Source: Thuidium tamariscinum (Eukaryota; Streptophyta; Bryopsida; Hypnales; Thuidiaceae). Taken from it: a stretch of 64,000 nucleotides of DNA. The notes under the pieces were generated by a model, which had not been told where the DNA came from, ran no database searches, and saw only the letters and a program-made list of their open reading frames with translations. The stretch lies in contig OX344751.2 in assembly GCA_947034885.2 (NCBI GenBank), positions 36,383,582 through 36,447,581 on the forward strand, in the 5' to 3' direction. Shown here in pieces: positions 34,601 to 46,117 of this stretch. The translations under genes were made by a program, and so were the position numbers. Each line of letters begins with the position of its first letter. The stretch's first letter is position 1.

Positions 34601-35330
34601 GAAATGCGGGCGAGATCTCGGTAGTCGCCCAGATGAAACAGATTCCTACCCCCGAAGAAAAATAAAATTAATGCGCTGCCTATTTTTAAATGCTTCTTTC
34701 GATTGAACCGAGCTCTTGCTTACTCGATTCCAGTTTCGGGAGATAGAGCTTCATGACTAATCGGGATACGTACCTTATGATGACTTCAATCTCTTGCCAG
34801 TTTATTGCTGCTCTAGGTTGGTGTTCGGGACGTGCGACAGTGAATGTTTGGGGATTGCTGCGTGGTATGAAGTCCGTTTGGCTGATGAGCAATGCTGGGT
34901 TCTTTTTGGCTTTCCAGACGGACATCACGAGAACAGCTGTTTGCGCATTGGAAGAAACACAATCATCATGCGGAACCGCTTGAACGATTGCTCTCGCGTG
35001 GGATTGTGAGTGTTGTACCCAAACCATACGGCAATCTGTACACTCTTACCGTGCGGCATTATATTGTAAGTCAGGCTTAAAGCGTGGCATCCGATCGAAG
35101 CGGGAACAATCAAGCCCCCTGTTTAGCACGCGCTTCGAATTATTTTTGCTTTAATTAGCAACGAAGAATAGAAACGAGACGATGAGCGGTCCTCGGAGCC
35201 TCAGATTCAGTAATGTAGCTCTAGTATCTATATTTTCATTCTCCAGATCCAATACAGCAATTCTAGGGTTTCCTCCGCTTTTCTCCTGAAAGCGCACAGA
35301 TCCATCAACCCCAACCCGTAATTCCTTGAC
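31632..35330 (+). promoter_or_regulatory. Upstream region of the TBL gene; no independent gene supported
   Basis: Composition is GC-richer than the 19-31 kb block. Short ORFs on both strands (for example 32110-32469) lack recognisable motifs. A G-box-like CCACGTGG lies at 33738-33745, with CTTCGGAGAGA repeats near 33604-33626 and a 14-bp palindrome GTACTGTACAGTAC at about 32689-32702. A transcription start cannot be fixed. Confidence 0.35.
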
Positions 35331-38300
35331 ATGGCTTCTTCGAAGCCTGTGTGCCGAGCAAACGGGAAATGTGGCTGTCGCAAGCCCAGCCACGCCATCG
35401 GCATTTGGTTGCTCCTGGCCAGCATGGCAGGCTTACTCCTCCTGGCCTCCACCTACACCGACGTCAGGTTTTTCTACTTTAAGAGCTACAACAAGGAGAT
35501 ACAGGAGGCCCTGCAAATCGGGACCATCACAGAAGCCATTCTCCAGAAGCAAAGCCAAGGTAGCAGCCCGTCACCCACTGATTCGTTTGAAGACATAGCT
35601 CAGAGCCAGAGCAGCAATTCATCGGGGAATTTTTCAGCTGCACCTGAAGACGACTCTGGACTCAACTACAATGAGACAGTTGAATCTCCTGGCGAGGCGG
35701 AGTTCCAGTCTGAGGGATTAGTGATGCCAGGTGAGGATGTAGCTCAGAATTCGACGAAGACATCGACGAAGCGGACGAAGAAGAAGATGACGAAGGGTTG
35801 TGATATATCTCGGGGAAGTTGGGTGTATGACGAAAATTATCCCCTTTACAGGTCTCGGAATTGCCCGTTTGTGGACCCGGGGTTTCGGTGTGAGGAAAAT
35901 GGACGCCCGGACTTGGATTTCATGAATTGGCGATGGCAACCACTGGAATGCGACTTGCCCAGGTCCGTCTTCTTCTATTTCCTCTTCCATTTTAGTTGAT
36001 TTTCCTGCTTGCCTAATCAATAAGTTTCCTCCAGCCTATTCAATGATGTAGTTTCAATGTGTGATAATTCGAATTGTAAAATGTGGCTGTAGGCTTCTAG
36101 AGAGGGTCATAACGTCAATGTCAAAACTTCGGCACTTTTAAATTAGGGCTCACCATTTGAAACGGAAATCTACACCCGGTCCCTGTTTTTAGACCTTTGT
36201 GACTCAATACGAATCACCAATTTTAGCGCTCTGAATCGTGCCAATTTAAGTAAGTTGATGATTCATGTCGAAAAGGTTAACTGAAATTATTGATCAGGTG
36301 CTCATATCATTCGTTCACAATCCCTGTGATCTGCTTCGAAATATAATTCTTAGATGTCATAGTAGAGGGGCCAAACTTGTGCGTGATCCGTCATAGAGTT
36401 TGGAAAACATCGTGAGATGTGATATTCGAGAGGCAATTAGGGTTGTGTGAGCTCGGAAGGTGGTCTAGAATCCTTCTCCGTGTTATCATCGAATTTGTAA
36501 ACAACGTCAAGGAAAGTGTGATGAACTGATGCTGTAGTGAGAGTATACTCGGAGTGAATTTGAACTCGATCTACCTACCATCCACTCGATCAGACTTTGG
36601 TGGGGTAACGAAGGATGAGATATTAGGGTTTAGGTACTTAAAGAGATCTGCCTTAATATCTTGTAGCTGTAAGAAAGCAAGTGATCGGGGATCTTGTAGA
36701 TGATGGGTTTCGCCGCAAATGCAGCAAGGCGATTGCACCCCATCCTCTCTAATTTCATATTCATTCCTCGGGCATCTTGCGAATCTCTCATGTCGTGTTA
36801 AAAGCTGGTCCCAATTCCTCGGGCTTCCGCCTGTCAGAGAGCATTTAGAATCCCATATGTGCCCGTGAGGCAATGCAAATTGCAGAGAGCTGGTTGGGTG
36901 TACTCGTTGGCTGACATTGTCGTTCGAAAAGATTGAAGGTGGGTGTTGTCGTGTTCGAGGGTGAGCTGGATGGGGGCGGACAGCGAGGAGGGGTCATGTG
37001 CCCAAGCTTGCAACTGACAGCTTTAGTTGGATCATTAGCTCTGACACCCTTATCTTCCGCCATCTGTAGAACTCATAATTCGGAGTCCTTTTGTCTTCGT
37101 ACTTCCAGTACAATGAATAGGGTTCCCGTGGTGTTGTTGCGATTCATAATTGCCGTATTTTTAGAAAACATTCAAAAATTTTGAAACCTTTTGTTCCAAA
37201 CTACAGTATTGGAGCGACCCTGTCTAAAGAAAGAGGCATCAGTTATGCCTCTACAGTCTACAGCCAGCAAAGTCCCCCAGCACCCCTTGTTTTTTTCCTT
37301 TGTATTTTGAGTCCCTGATTTAGTCTCTCTCTACAGCCGGCTCTTTATTTGCTCTATGAATAGAGTCTCTTTCTTAGCTATGGCGGGAGGTTGAGCCTTT
37401 TATTTTTTCACTTTCTTTAACAGCCGTCTATTCCTGGTTCTATTTGCCACGGGTAAGTTAGATCTCATGGGGGATTTTGGGATCCAGCTCCAAAAAACTC
37501 CCCAGGGTGAAAATGCAAGAACGTGCAGTAGTATTCAAAGTAGTATTTTGGATGGATGATAAAATTTGGAATATTTGAAATCATGTGTTGATTCAAGGAG
37601 TGAACCAACTACAAAATATAGGTCAAATTTTTACATTAATCTAATAATGTTTTTTTGGAAATAAATTTTGTCCTATTAGGAAAATGCAATACATAACAAT
37701 TAGCACGTCTTACACTAAATGAATTTGTTAGGGTATTAAAACAAAAAAAATCAAAATGTTCTTGTTGGAGTGTGATTATGACTTGATAATTGAATTTTTA
37801 GTTATTTATATGTTTTTTAGGATGTAAGAGTGTAGGGTTTAATGAACTTTAATGGATAGCACAAAAACAATTGTAGCTTTTCATATATTTCTTTCTTTCT
37901 TTCTATCCCTTGAGATCAAACGAAAAGAATAACATTTAAATGAGTTGATTGAAGCAAGATTCTTTGATAATTGAACCTTTTCATTTATTTATTTTTACAT
38001 TTTAAGAGTGTAGGATTTAATGATCTAGGATGGATAGCACAAAAACAATTATAGCTTAACACATACAAATTTCTTTCCATCAACAAAAGAAACAACATCC
38101 AAGTGATTTGACTGGAGCACGATTCTCTACTCCAAAACAAACAACATCCAAGTGATTTGACTGAAGCACGATTCTCTACTCCATGGCTTTGATACTGAAT
38201 CTCTGTTACTTTCCTTAGGGTTACCGATGTCAACGCTTCCAAATCAGGGTGGAGGACAATAGGAAGTACCCCTTGAATTCCGTGAACAGTTTCTTGCGGA

Positions 38301-41171
38301 GTTTTCCAGCAATCGCAGGCGCAAGCTTCATTCAGAATCGGTTGCAGAGTTGGGTTGTAGAGTTTCGAATTTCACTGATTCCCTCCCTTTGTAGTGTTCC
38401 TGTGGTTGCACAACTCAAACGGATACTCCCAAATGTGTGCAGATTTGACCCCGGAGATATGTTGGAGAGGCTCCGCGACCAGAGGATGGTGTTCGTGGGC
38501 GACTCCTTGGGGAGGAACCAGTGGGAGTCCATGTTGTGCATGTTGGCCGAAGGGGTGCAAAACAAGTCGAGGATTTATGAAACGAGTGGCGAGCCCATCA
38601 GCAAGCATGTGGGCTCCTTGGTGTTCCGGTTCGAGGACTACAACTGCACTGTGGAGTATTACAGGGACCCTTTCTTGGTGCCGCAAACGCGGCCTCCGCC
38701 GCACTCGCCCGAGAATGTCACCAATGTGCTCAAAATTGACCGTGTCTCGTGGAGCGTCCCCAAGTGGTGGCCTGGGGCCAATATTTTGGTCTTGAACTCG
38801 GGTCACTGGTGGTCGAGTGAGAAGATTTTCCGCGGGTAATTGAGATCTATGTGCTTTTGTATTTTCCGACTCGCAAACGAAATACCTTTGTTACGTATTG
38901 CTTTCCGTTGTGTTCAATTTAATATAGCAATAGTAGAAGTGGTGTCTTTGTAGACCGAGGAAAACATCTACAAGAAGATTATACTGGCAAATTTCAGTAA
39001 GCAATTAATTGTGGGTCCATTTGGAGCTTGTTTTTTCTGTAGGACTACGCAGATAGTGATTCAACTTGGGCTATTTTATCCAAATTTGCATGACATTCTG
39101 ACTCAGACTTGGATGAATCGGGCTCGTATTGCGAAAACATCGCCTTGCTAGGGTGGTTTCCGTCTCAATGGAATGCAGTTGTGCTTTGGTATCAGGTTTA
39201 GGACTTTTACTTGTCCTGTACGTGTGTTCATTTTGTGTCTGGATTTGATGTGCAGGGGTGGCCGGTTTCAAATGGGGAACAAGTTGACCACTCATGGCTA
39301 TCAAGAAGGTTTCCAAGTGGCGATGAGGACTTGGGCTTCGTGGATGGAAGAGAATCTGGACCCTGAGACTACTCAAGCGTTTTTCCGGAGTTATGCTTCA
39401 GTTCATTTCAGGTATGTTAAGCTACCATGCCATTCTCTGAGGGCTCAGGCGTCCCTCAAGAAACTTAGACCGCTGTAATTTCACAACCTGGGCACCCAAA
39501 TGTGCGCGAGTTTCTTACACTAGGACCTAGGCAAGGGCCTAGTTGTGAGCCAATACGGTCTGTAATTGAGTTGTTCTCAAGTTGCCGAGCAAAGGCAGAG
39601 GCAGAAGCAGAAGCTGAATTGCAGACTAGATTGACTCACAACATGGCCATTACCGTTTATAATTGGACAATAGCAAGAATAGAGACATGTGGCGATCAAT
39701 CCTACCAATCTGGACAAAGAGATTTGTGGTTACCATGGGCTCTTCATCAGCAATCCCATTGCGTCTATGCTTCTCACGAAGAACGATGACTATTGTTCGT
39801 AATATGGTTGCTTGGGGCCAATCCAAGCAACCAAGAAAGCCACGTCTTTGAAATTCCTGCTGTTGGCCGTTACGTCCACGTAGTGTTGCATGTAACATCA
39901 ATATCTGTATAATTTACTTGAGACGATACAACGGGAGCTCAGAATCGCCACAAGCGTCAAACCAGGCGTTGCTCTTGACGCTCCTTCCTATACGAAAGCG
40001 TCAAAAACAGTGTTGGAAAAAGCGTCGAAATCCAAAGTCTGCTTGGTTAGTCACAGGGAGATTATCTATAGTTCCTCGATTGCTATTCCCAGGTTTTTGC
40101 TTGAATTGCCGCTTGAGTCTTACCTCTACAGTCAACTCCAATAAGGGTACTGTATTCAGGAGCAAAATTTCCCCTGTTTGAAGCTTTTTCCCTGATCCCC
40201 ATTCCTGGTGCTCAATTATCTTGGGAACTTATATTCCCGTCAGAAAACAAGGATAATCGCCCTGTGAGTGCGTGCAGGGCCGAATTTGGAAACAGATAAC
40301 AGAATCCTGTGACTGAAATCAAAAACTCGTATAACGCCTAATAAATATCACGCTTCATTTCTTTCTTTTTGTCATCTCGTTTATCGCAGTGGTGGCTCCG
40401 AAGATTTGGCTAGAACTACTAGTTACGACACATTTTACCAGGCTTCTTCTCTTCTTTTGGTAGCTCGAAAACAATACACATCGAATTACTACATTATCAA
40501 TGAATTCTCCATAGATTCTGGCGAAACGCAAATCTGCCTAACAAATCACATTGTCTTCCTCGCATTTTAAATTTCCAAAACTTTTGTAACCAGAGCATAT
40601 TCGGACCGAATGGTGCTATATGAATTGTCGTTTCAGTTGTATTGGCACCATTCTGGGCACCGAAATTCACATGCACAGAGTTCTAAAACCAAGCATTGAT
40701 ACAAATTTGCGTTTCAGTCATTGCGTCCGAAAAAGAAATTGCCATAGTCGTAGACTTCCGCCCATTTGACGAGATCGATCGACATTGTGAATGTTTTTTA
40801 TTTGCAGGGGCGGAACCTGGAGCACGGGTGGCCGTTGCGACCAAGAAGTTCGTCCCCTGACGGACGAAGAAGTGGAGCAGATGCAGGTCCCCCCCTGGAC
40901 GAACCCGCTGATCGTGGACGCCATCAACGAGAACCTCAAGAGCAAACGCAGCGCCGTCGAGTTTCTGGATGTCACCCCGTCCACCGATTACCGAGCGGAC
41001 GGACACGGCGGGCTGTACACCCGGGATGTGGCCGTCTACGGCGTCACGAAAAGGAGTCAACAAGACTGCAGCCACTTCTGCTTGCCCGGGGTACCGGACA
41101 CGTGGAACGAGTTTCTGTACGCCAGGTTGCTGGCCAGGGGGCAAGGAGCTTGGGGCGAACAGGTGCAGTAA
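35331..41171 (+). CDS. TBL: TRICHOME BIREFRINGENCE-LIKE protein (PC-esterase, polysaccharide O-acetyltransferase)
   Basis: Four exons, 35331-35962, 38443-38835, 39256-39411 and 40808-41171, with GT-AG introns of 2480, 420 and 1396 nt, give 514 residues in one continuous frame. Order: short Cys/Lys-rich cytosolic end, one membrane anchor (about 22-41), a Ser/Asn-rich stem to about 155, the TBL domain beginning KGCDISRGSWVYDENYPLY, then the PC-esterase domain with VFVGDSLGRNQWES (Ser232) and the DxxH motif DCSHFCLPG (Asp480, His483), which together form the catalytic triad. The family transfers acetyl groups to xylan, pectin or mannan in the Golgi as type II membrane proteins; the substrate here cannot be told. 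The usual Trp after the triad His is Phe. The last two exons were copied twice by segmental duplication (13600-15249 and 45978-49723), both copies broken. It lies tail to tail with chitinase B. Confidence 0.95.
36571..36873 (-). other. Possible retroelement-like ORF inside TBL intron 1 (weak)
   Basis: A 100-codon minus-strand frame in the 2.5-kb intron reads CSLTGGSPRNWDQLL..ERFARCPRNEYEI, faintly like the zinc-binding tail of plant LINE reverse transcriptases. Only the C-x2-G-type spacing supports this. Confidence 0.15.
38091..38183 (+). repeat. 49-bp tandem duplication in TBL intron 1
   Basis: Two copies of AACAACATCCAAGTGATTTG followed by ACTG-AGCACGATTCTCTACTCCA lie at 38091 and 38140, differing at one base. 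A second direct repeat (GAGTGTAGG-TTTAATGA..GGATAGCACAAAAACAATT) occurs at about 37826 and 38006. Confidence 0.85.
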
Positions 41172-41605
41172 GTTAAGCTTAACGGAACTGAAGTTATTCA
41201 TTGGAGTCAATGAGTCTCCTCTAATTTGATTGCAAACTCAGTGCAGAGTTTGGTGTAGAGTTTCGAATGGAAGACGAAGTTAAAGACGTTTCTTGTAGTT
41301 TGTTTGCACTACTTAACCGGTATACAAATTGGTATACAATGAGAGAATGAGTTAGCTCCCTGAAAAGAAATGGTAAATGACAGGATTGGATGTAGTGTAG
41401 AAGAAAACAAGAAACTGTAGGTGATTTCTGGCCTTGAAGGAGGTGGATGTGTGATGCCATTCGAAACTCTAGGTATGATAGAACTGATTAGCAACTATTG
41501 TTTCAGCCAACAAGCATTGGTAGAGTCAAATTTTCAATTACAGGTTATTCTTTACTTGAAGTCAAATGGAAATCATAAATTTTTTCATTACAAAAATCAA
41601 TATTC

Positions 41606-41938
41606 ATGGAGATTATCAGTGATTTTTGTGACTTTTCAAAGTCCAGTTTATCCCTGAAAGAACAGAGGTTGTCATTGAGGTATATAAACCAGAAATCATT
41701 CTTCGTTTTTATGGGAACCTTGAAAGTCAGTCATTGGGTGGATACCTTGAGTCATTTGTGGAATTGCAAGGTTAAAATGAGTCATTCAGTACCGCTCCAA
41801 TGCAGCTTTGTAGAAGAAACGGAAAACTCGCTCTGGCATATCAAATCCTCGAAGGGGAGCTTTTGTCAAATTCGTGGTTCGGAAGTTGTAGAAGTGGAAG
41901 TTGGCGCTGAAACGTATCGAAACATATTGAAACGTTGA
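41606..41938 (+). CDS. Unrecognised 110-codon ORF after TBL (R2 copy, doubtful)
   Basis: Counterpart of the minus-strand frame at 12753-13160. It encodes RLSLRYINQKSFFVF and WNCKVKMSHSVPLQCSF-type sequence with no known domain, and ends early because R2 has about 70 extra bases after 41938 that finish in an acceptor-like TTTCTCTTGTCAG. Confidence 0.2.
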   Translation: MEIISDFCDFSKSSLSLKEQRLSLRYINQKSFFVFMGTLKVSHWVDTLSHLWNCKVKMSHSVPLQCSFVEETENSLWHIKSSKGSFCQIRGSEVVEVEVGAETYRNILKR

Positions 41939-42804
41939 AGCATATTGAAATGTTGAATTCATAACTCCCAAAGTCAATGCAATTATAGCAACAACTTCTT
42001 GCTTTCTCTTGTCAGTGCAAAGCCACGAGAATCAGTGAACGGAATCAGCGCCAGTCGCATTGCATTGTGCACATTCAAAGAGTAGGATGCTTAAGGAATG
42101 CTTTGAAAGAGTATTGTGTGGCACTACTTGGGACCTTGAACGACCACAATGACTCTCAGGGTTTAATTGCTCCTTTAAGTAGATCATGTAGCTTGTGAAA
42201 TAAACGAAATTAGGACACTTCGTCTCGTGCCTTAGAACCAACAGTCATCATTGTCATTCAAAACACCGCTCAGAAAGTCGTACATGTTACTTTTCCAAAG
42301 CATTCTTGAGAGGAGCTGCATACAATTTCTCTTGTAATCCAAGAATCAGGATATCTAAATTAAACATATTTGTTGCCACAGATCCTTGCATCTTGAGTTC
42401 AATAGGTGTAGTCAACAACATGCAGAGTGTACCAATGTAAGGGTGAGAGGACAAAACTGGTCTAGAATACGAGTCATATTCCATAGCTTCAACGCTGTGT
42501 TGAACATAATAAAACGTGAAACTGTCCACGTTCATGTATACACACATATCCTCTTTCCTTACGTTCTAAACACTGAAATCATTTACATGCACACACAACC
42601 AGGGGTTGCCTTGGCCTCTATTTTCCTGGTAAGGCACACGGAGTACCAGGTATGAGAGGCAGTGCGGGAAATGTTCAAACCCCGCCCTTATTTACTGCTC
42701 GATGTGCACCTTTCTTTTGAAACTCACGCCTGCATGTCGTTAATCTCCATCTTAACGAACTTGTGGCGCATATTAGTCGAAAACATCACGAAACTAGCAA
42801 GTAC

Positions 42805-44929
42805 TCAAGCCTCGGCAAGAAGGTCAACACCGTAAAAGGGTTTCATCTTTTTGCAGTCGAGGTTATCGCCAGGGGAAATTTTCAGCTTGCTGCAATACTC
42901 CTTGAAATACTTCACTCGATTGTCCGCCTGGGCACTCTGTTTGCCGCACTCAATGTTTCCATTGATAATGACGATGGTAACTCCAAAACCTGGGAGGCGG
43001 TTGGCAGCTTTGTCGGCGCTGCTCGGTTTCCAGTTTCCAGTTATGACATCATGGATGTGAGGGATGCGGTTGTCTCCATACTGATTCCAAAACCAGAGGC
43101 TGGCTTTGAAAGAGATCAGAGGGTCTGTCGCCACCAGATCCGGATTGCCGAGGAGATTTAATTTCAAGTACTTGCCACAAGTGCCGTAATTGTAATTCCT
43201 GTGGACATAACGATTTAGATGTTACAGATCTCTTCAAGGACATAGAAATGTTCATGACATAACACAACGTGTCATAAGTACTAGAGATACTATCGAACCA
43301 CATGTCACTGAAAAATCTACTAAATGATATGATTGGCCTATTTGTAATAGTGTGAAATCACTCCTTTGACCCCCATTCTGAGCATATGCCATGAATGGAT
43401 TGAAGTTTTTCTGCCAACTGTTTGACTTCAGAAAAAAAAAGGAACCAACAGAAAACAAGTGGTCATGTATTTTTTTACAGATCTGAACCAAGAGGGAAAT
43501 AATACTTGAGGCTCTAAAAACATTTTTGATTCAAAGCTGCAGCTCAAAGTTGCAGCTCAAAATTGCAACGCTGGGACCAAAACTCCAATTTGGGGTAGAA
43601 GCCAACTCAATACTAATAGATTGAGCACACCTACGAGTTGTTGTCATCCAAAAAAAGAAGAGAAATCATTTCAAATACGATCGAGAAAAAAAACGCATTC
43701 AAATCAGGGCTATTTTTTTTCATTTTTGGAGAATAGCTACAGTGGCAACATAAAAAGTTATAGGGATGCTCCAAATTGAAACATTCATCCATTTTTTGGG
43801 TGCATAGTATGGTTTCATCCAAAATTAGGCGAATTCATCTAATACTTTTCTTTATTTCAAAGTTGGCTGGCGATTTCATCCAAGCTTTTCGACATTTTTT
43901 TGGGTGTTTTTTAGCCAGATTATTTTTTCTGGTGCAAACTGGCACCAAAGTGCCAAAAAAAAAACCCTGATTCAAATTGGAACGAAACGAGAGGCAACAC
44001 ACTCTCTAATTCCACAAGAACTCGAAGACCGGTACAACGGTGAATAATATACTAAACATGAGCCTTTTTTCTCAGACTGTCTCACTGTAATAACCAGCAA
44101 CCATGAACCTGAACCTGAACCTGAAAATGAAAAGAACTTTGAAGAGTATATTACCATGAAAGTTGGAGAGGGCCACGACCATTGAAATGCTTTCCATTAC
44201 AAGGAAACTCCGGCCGTTTATTGTCGCAGTAGGGGTCATTGGTCTGCTCAACAATCTTCTTCAGCCCTGTAACAAAGAGGAAGTACAAACCGGTTAGTAC
44301 TTACACAGTCAGCCTTCGCCATGTACGTGCAGGCAAAATCATGCATGCAAAAACCCAGTATGTGGAACACGGCAAAGTGCAATGTTTTCGGTACCATCTG
44401 CAGTGCAATGGATGATATTCATTTCTTACGGTTGCAATTAATAAACTTCGCAATTGTTTATAAACAAAACAATCAAACTAAACTAAAACCAAACCAAAAA
44501 CCAACCAACCAACCAACCTGATGTTTCTTGCTGGACATGTGCTGCAAACGCCGCGATTTCCCGCTTCCGCGTGTTGCTGTCGCCCGTGGTTCCAAACTGC
44601 GGGAAAGACTTTGCAGCCTCAATGAGCTTATCGTAATTGTAGAACGGGAGATGGCCAGGAAAGAGCTGCTCATACAAACTTTTCGTCAAGGTGTCGCCCA
44701 AGCCAGCACCTACAGACGGAAGTGCATCCGGGTCACAAGGGCCTGACTGACAGGTAGGCCCGCAGTAGTTGTGTCCTGTCCCACAAAACCCAAACTGGCT
44801 ACAACAAAGGTTCGGGTCGGAACACGGTGAGTCTTTACTGCACTCCGGCCAATCCGCCACGACCGTCAAAACAATGCGGAATGCAATCAGCATTGCCAGA
44901 GCCACACCCATTGCTCCCTTCATCGCCAT
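42805..44929 (-). CDS. Chitinase B: secreted GH19 endochitinase with one hevein (CBM18) domain
   Basis: Three exons read on the minus strand, 44929-44518, 44266-44155 and 43198-42805, give 305 residues. Layout matches chitinase A: signal peptide, an 8-cysteine hevein domain, short hinge, GH19 domain with [15 protein letters not shown] and [11 protein letters not shown]. The hevein core is [16 protein letters not shown], so both ring residues expected to stack on chitin are Phe where hevein has Trp. About 12 of 44 residues in this module differ from A, against two in the next ~93. Intron 2 has gained a 266-bp MITE (43704-43969). Its promoter lies head to head with the orphan TBL exons at 45978. 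It is intact and predicted to be active. Confidence 0.95.
43704..43969. mobile_element. MITE in intron 2 of chitinase B
   Basis: Present only in this copy. The A and C introns read straight through (CGCATTCAAAGTGGAGCG). The 7-bp ATTCAAA is duplicated on both sides (43697-43703 and 43970-43976), and the ends TCAGGG..and ..CCCTG are inverted, followed by T-rich and A-rich stretches. Confidence 0.85.
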
Positions 44930-45627
44930 GGCCACAATTCTCAACCTCCCTTCCCAAGTCCAAGCCCCAACGTCTCAGCCTTAAACCCTCAAGCCTTCGA
45001 AAACCCACAATGCCAGAAAGCACAGATACATACTTTAGAGGGTTAGTGGAAGAGTACGTACCGGAGCATGTGCTGATCAGATAATGTTGTGTAAGCTCGA
45101 TGCCGCGTCAGGTGTTCCTTTGGAAGTAGTTCAAGAATCCCTCTGTGGTGACGACCATTGCAGACTTGTTCAGGAACGTGGGTGGACTTGCAGCTGAATT
45201 ATCCCAGAAGCGCAAGAGAGATGACGGAAGAGATGACGGGAGAAGTGTACATAGTCGGAGCATGACCTGTCCGTGGATAAGCTCCTTGTCTCTCGCGAAG
45301 TGGAAGAATAGTTCAGGACATTGGGCACTTGAGATCATCGGTCTTGCAGTAGCAGTTCCGACTGGACATCTGGAAGGGCGGTACTGCCCAAGGTATGCAC
45401 ACCCATGATGGATCCTGTTCCCAACTTTTTATATTGCTCGGTACATTGGGAATTCTTTTACGGAGTACTCCGTATGTCTTTGTCCAGTGTTTTCTTGTAT
45501 GTATGGTAGACCAACCCATTCCCGTTTGCAACCCAATTCCACCAACGAGACCAGGCCATTTCCGTCACTTAGTTTTGGCCCATTTCCATCCAAAATAGCC
45601 CCCAATTCTTTTCATTCTATGACAAAA
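44930..45627 (-). promoter_or_regulatory. Chitinase B promoter region
   Basis: Collinear with the chitinase A promoter, including the 16-bp palindrome TACGGAGTACTCCGTA at 45459-45474 and the altered TATA region (TAAAGTATGTAT on the minus strand, about 45023-45040). Confidence 0.5.
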
Positions 45628-46117
45628 TCGCAAACGAAATTCCTTTGTTACGTATTGCATTCAGTTGTGTTCAATTTGAGATAGCAGTAGTAGAAATGGT
45701 GTCCTTGTAGACCAAGAAAAACACCTACAACAAGGCTTCACTTGGCAAACTTCGGTAGGCAATTAATTGTAGGTCCTTGTGGGGCTTGTTTTAGTGCTTC
45801 AACTGGGGCTATTTTATCTAAACTTGCATGACATACGTGGATGAATCGGGCTCGAAATCATCGCCTTGCTAAGGTGGTTTCCGTCTCATCGGAATGCAGT
45901 TGTGCTTCGGTATCAGGTTTAACACTTTTACTTGTTCCTGTACGCGTGTTCATTTTGTGTCTGGATTTGATGTGCAGGGGTGGCCGGTTTCAAACGGGGA
46001 ACAAGTTGACCACTCATGGCTATCAAGAAGGTTTCCAAGTGGCGATGAGGACTTGGGCTTCGTGGATGGAAGAGAATCTGGACCCTGGGACTACTCAAAG
46101 CGTTTTTCCGGAGTTAT

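Larger units (their letters stand above)
38871..45627 (+). repeat. Segmental duplication unit R2
   Basis: Runs from TBL intron 2 through TBL exons 3-4, the 3' flank, chitinase B (minus) and its promoter. It is 6757 bp. At its right edge, promoter sequence ..CTATGACAAAA runs directly into TCGCAAACGAAAT of TBL intron 2 (45628), marking the head-to-tail join with R3. Confidence 0.9.

Noticed and set aside
36571-36873. LINE reverse-transcriptase tail in TBL intron 1
   Set aside because: A single weak Cys/Gly pattern without reverse-transcriptase motifs nearby is not enough for a call; listed only as a weak feature.
39502-39789. ORF in TBL intron 3, also open in R3 and partly in R1
   Set aside because: It lies between well-supported exons 3 and 4; the few 6-nt indels are too little evidence of coding, and the frame is interrupted at its 5' part in R1.
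42091-42094. The idea that the R1 move was itself a piggyBac-type transposition at TTAA
   Set aside because: R1 has no terminal inverted repeats and only one edge keeps a full TTAA; microhomology or circle integration explains it with fewer assumptions.
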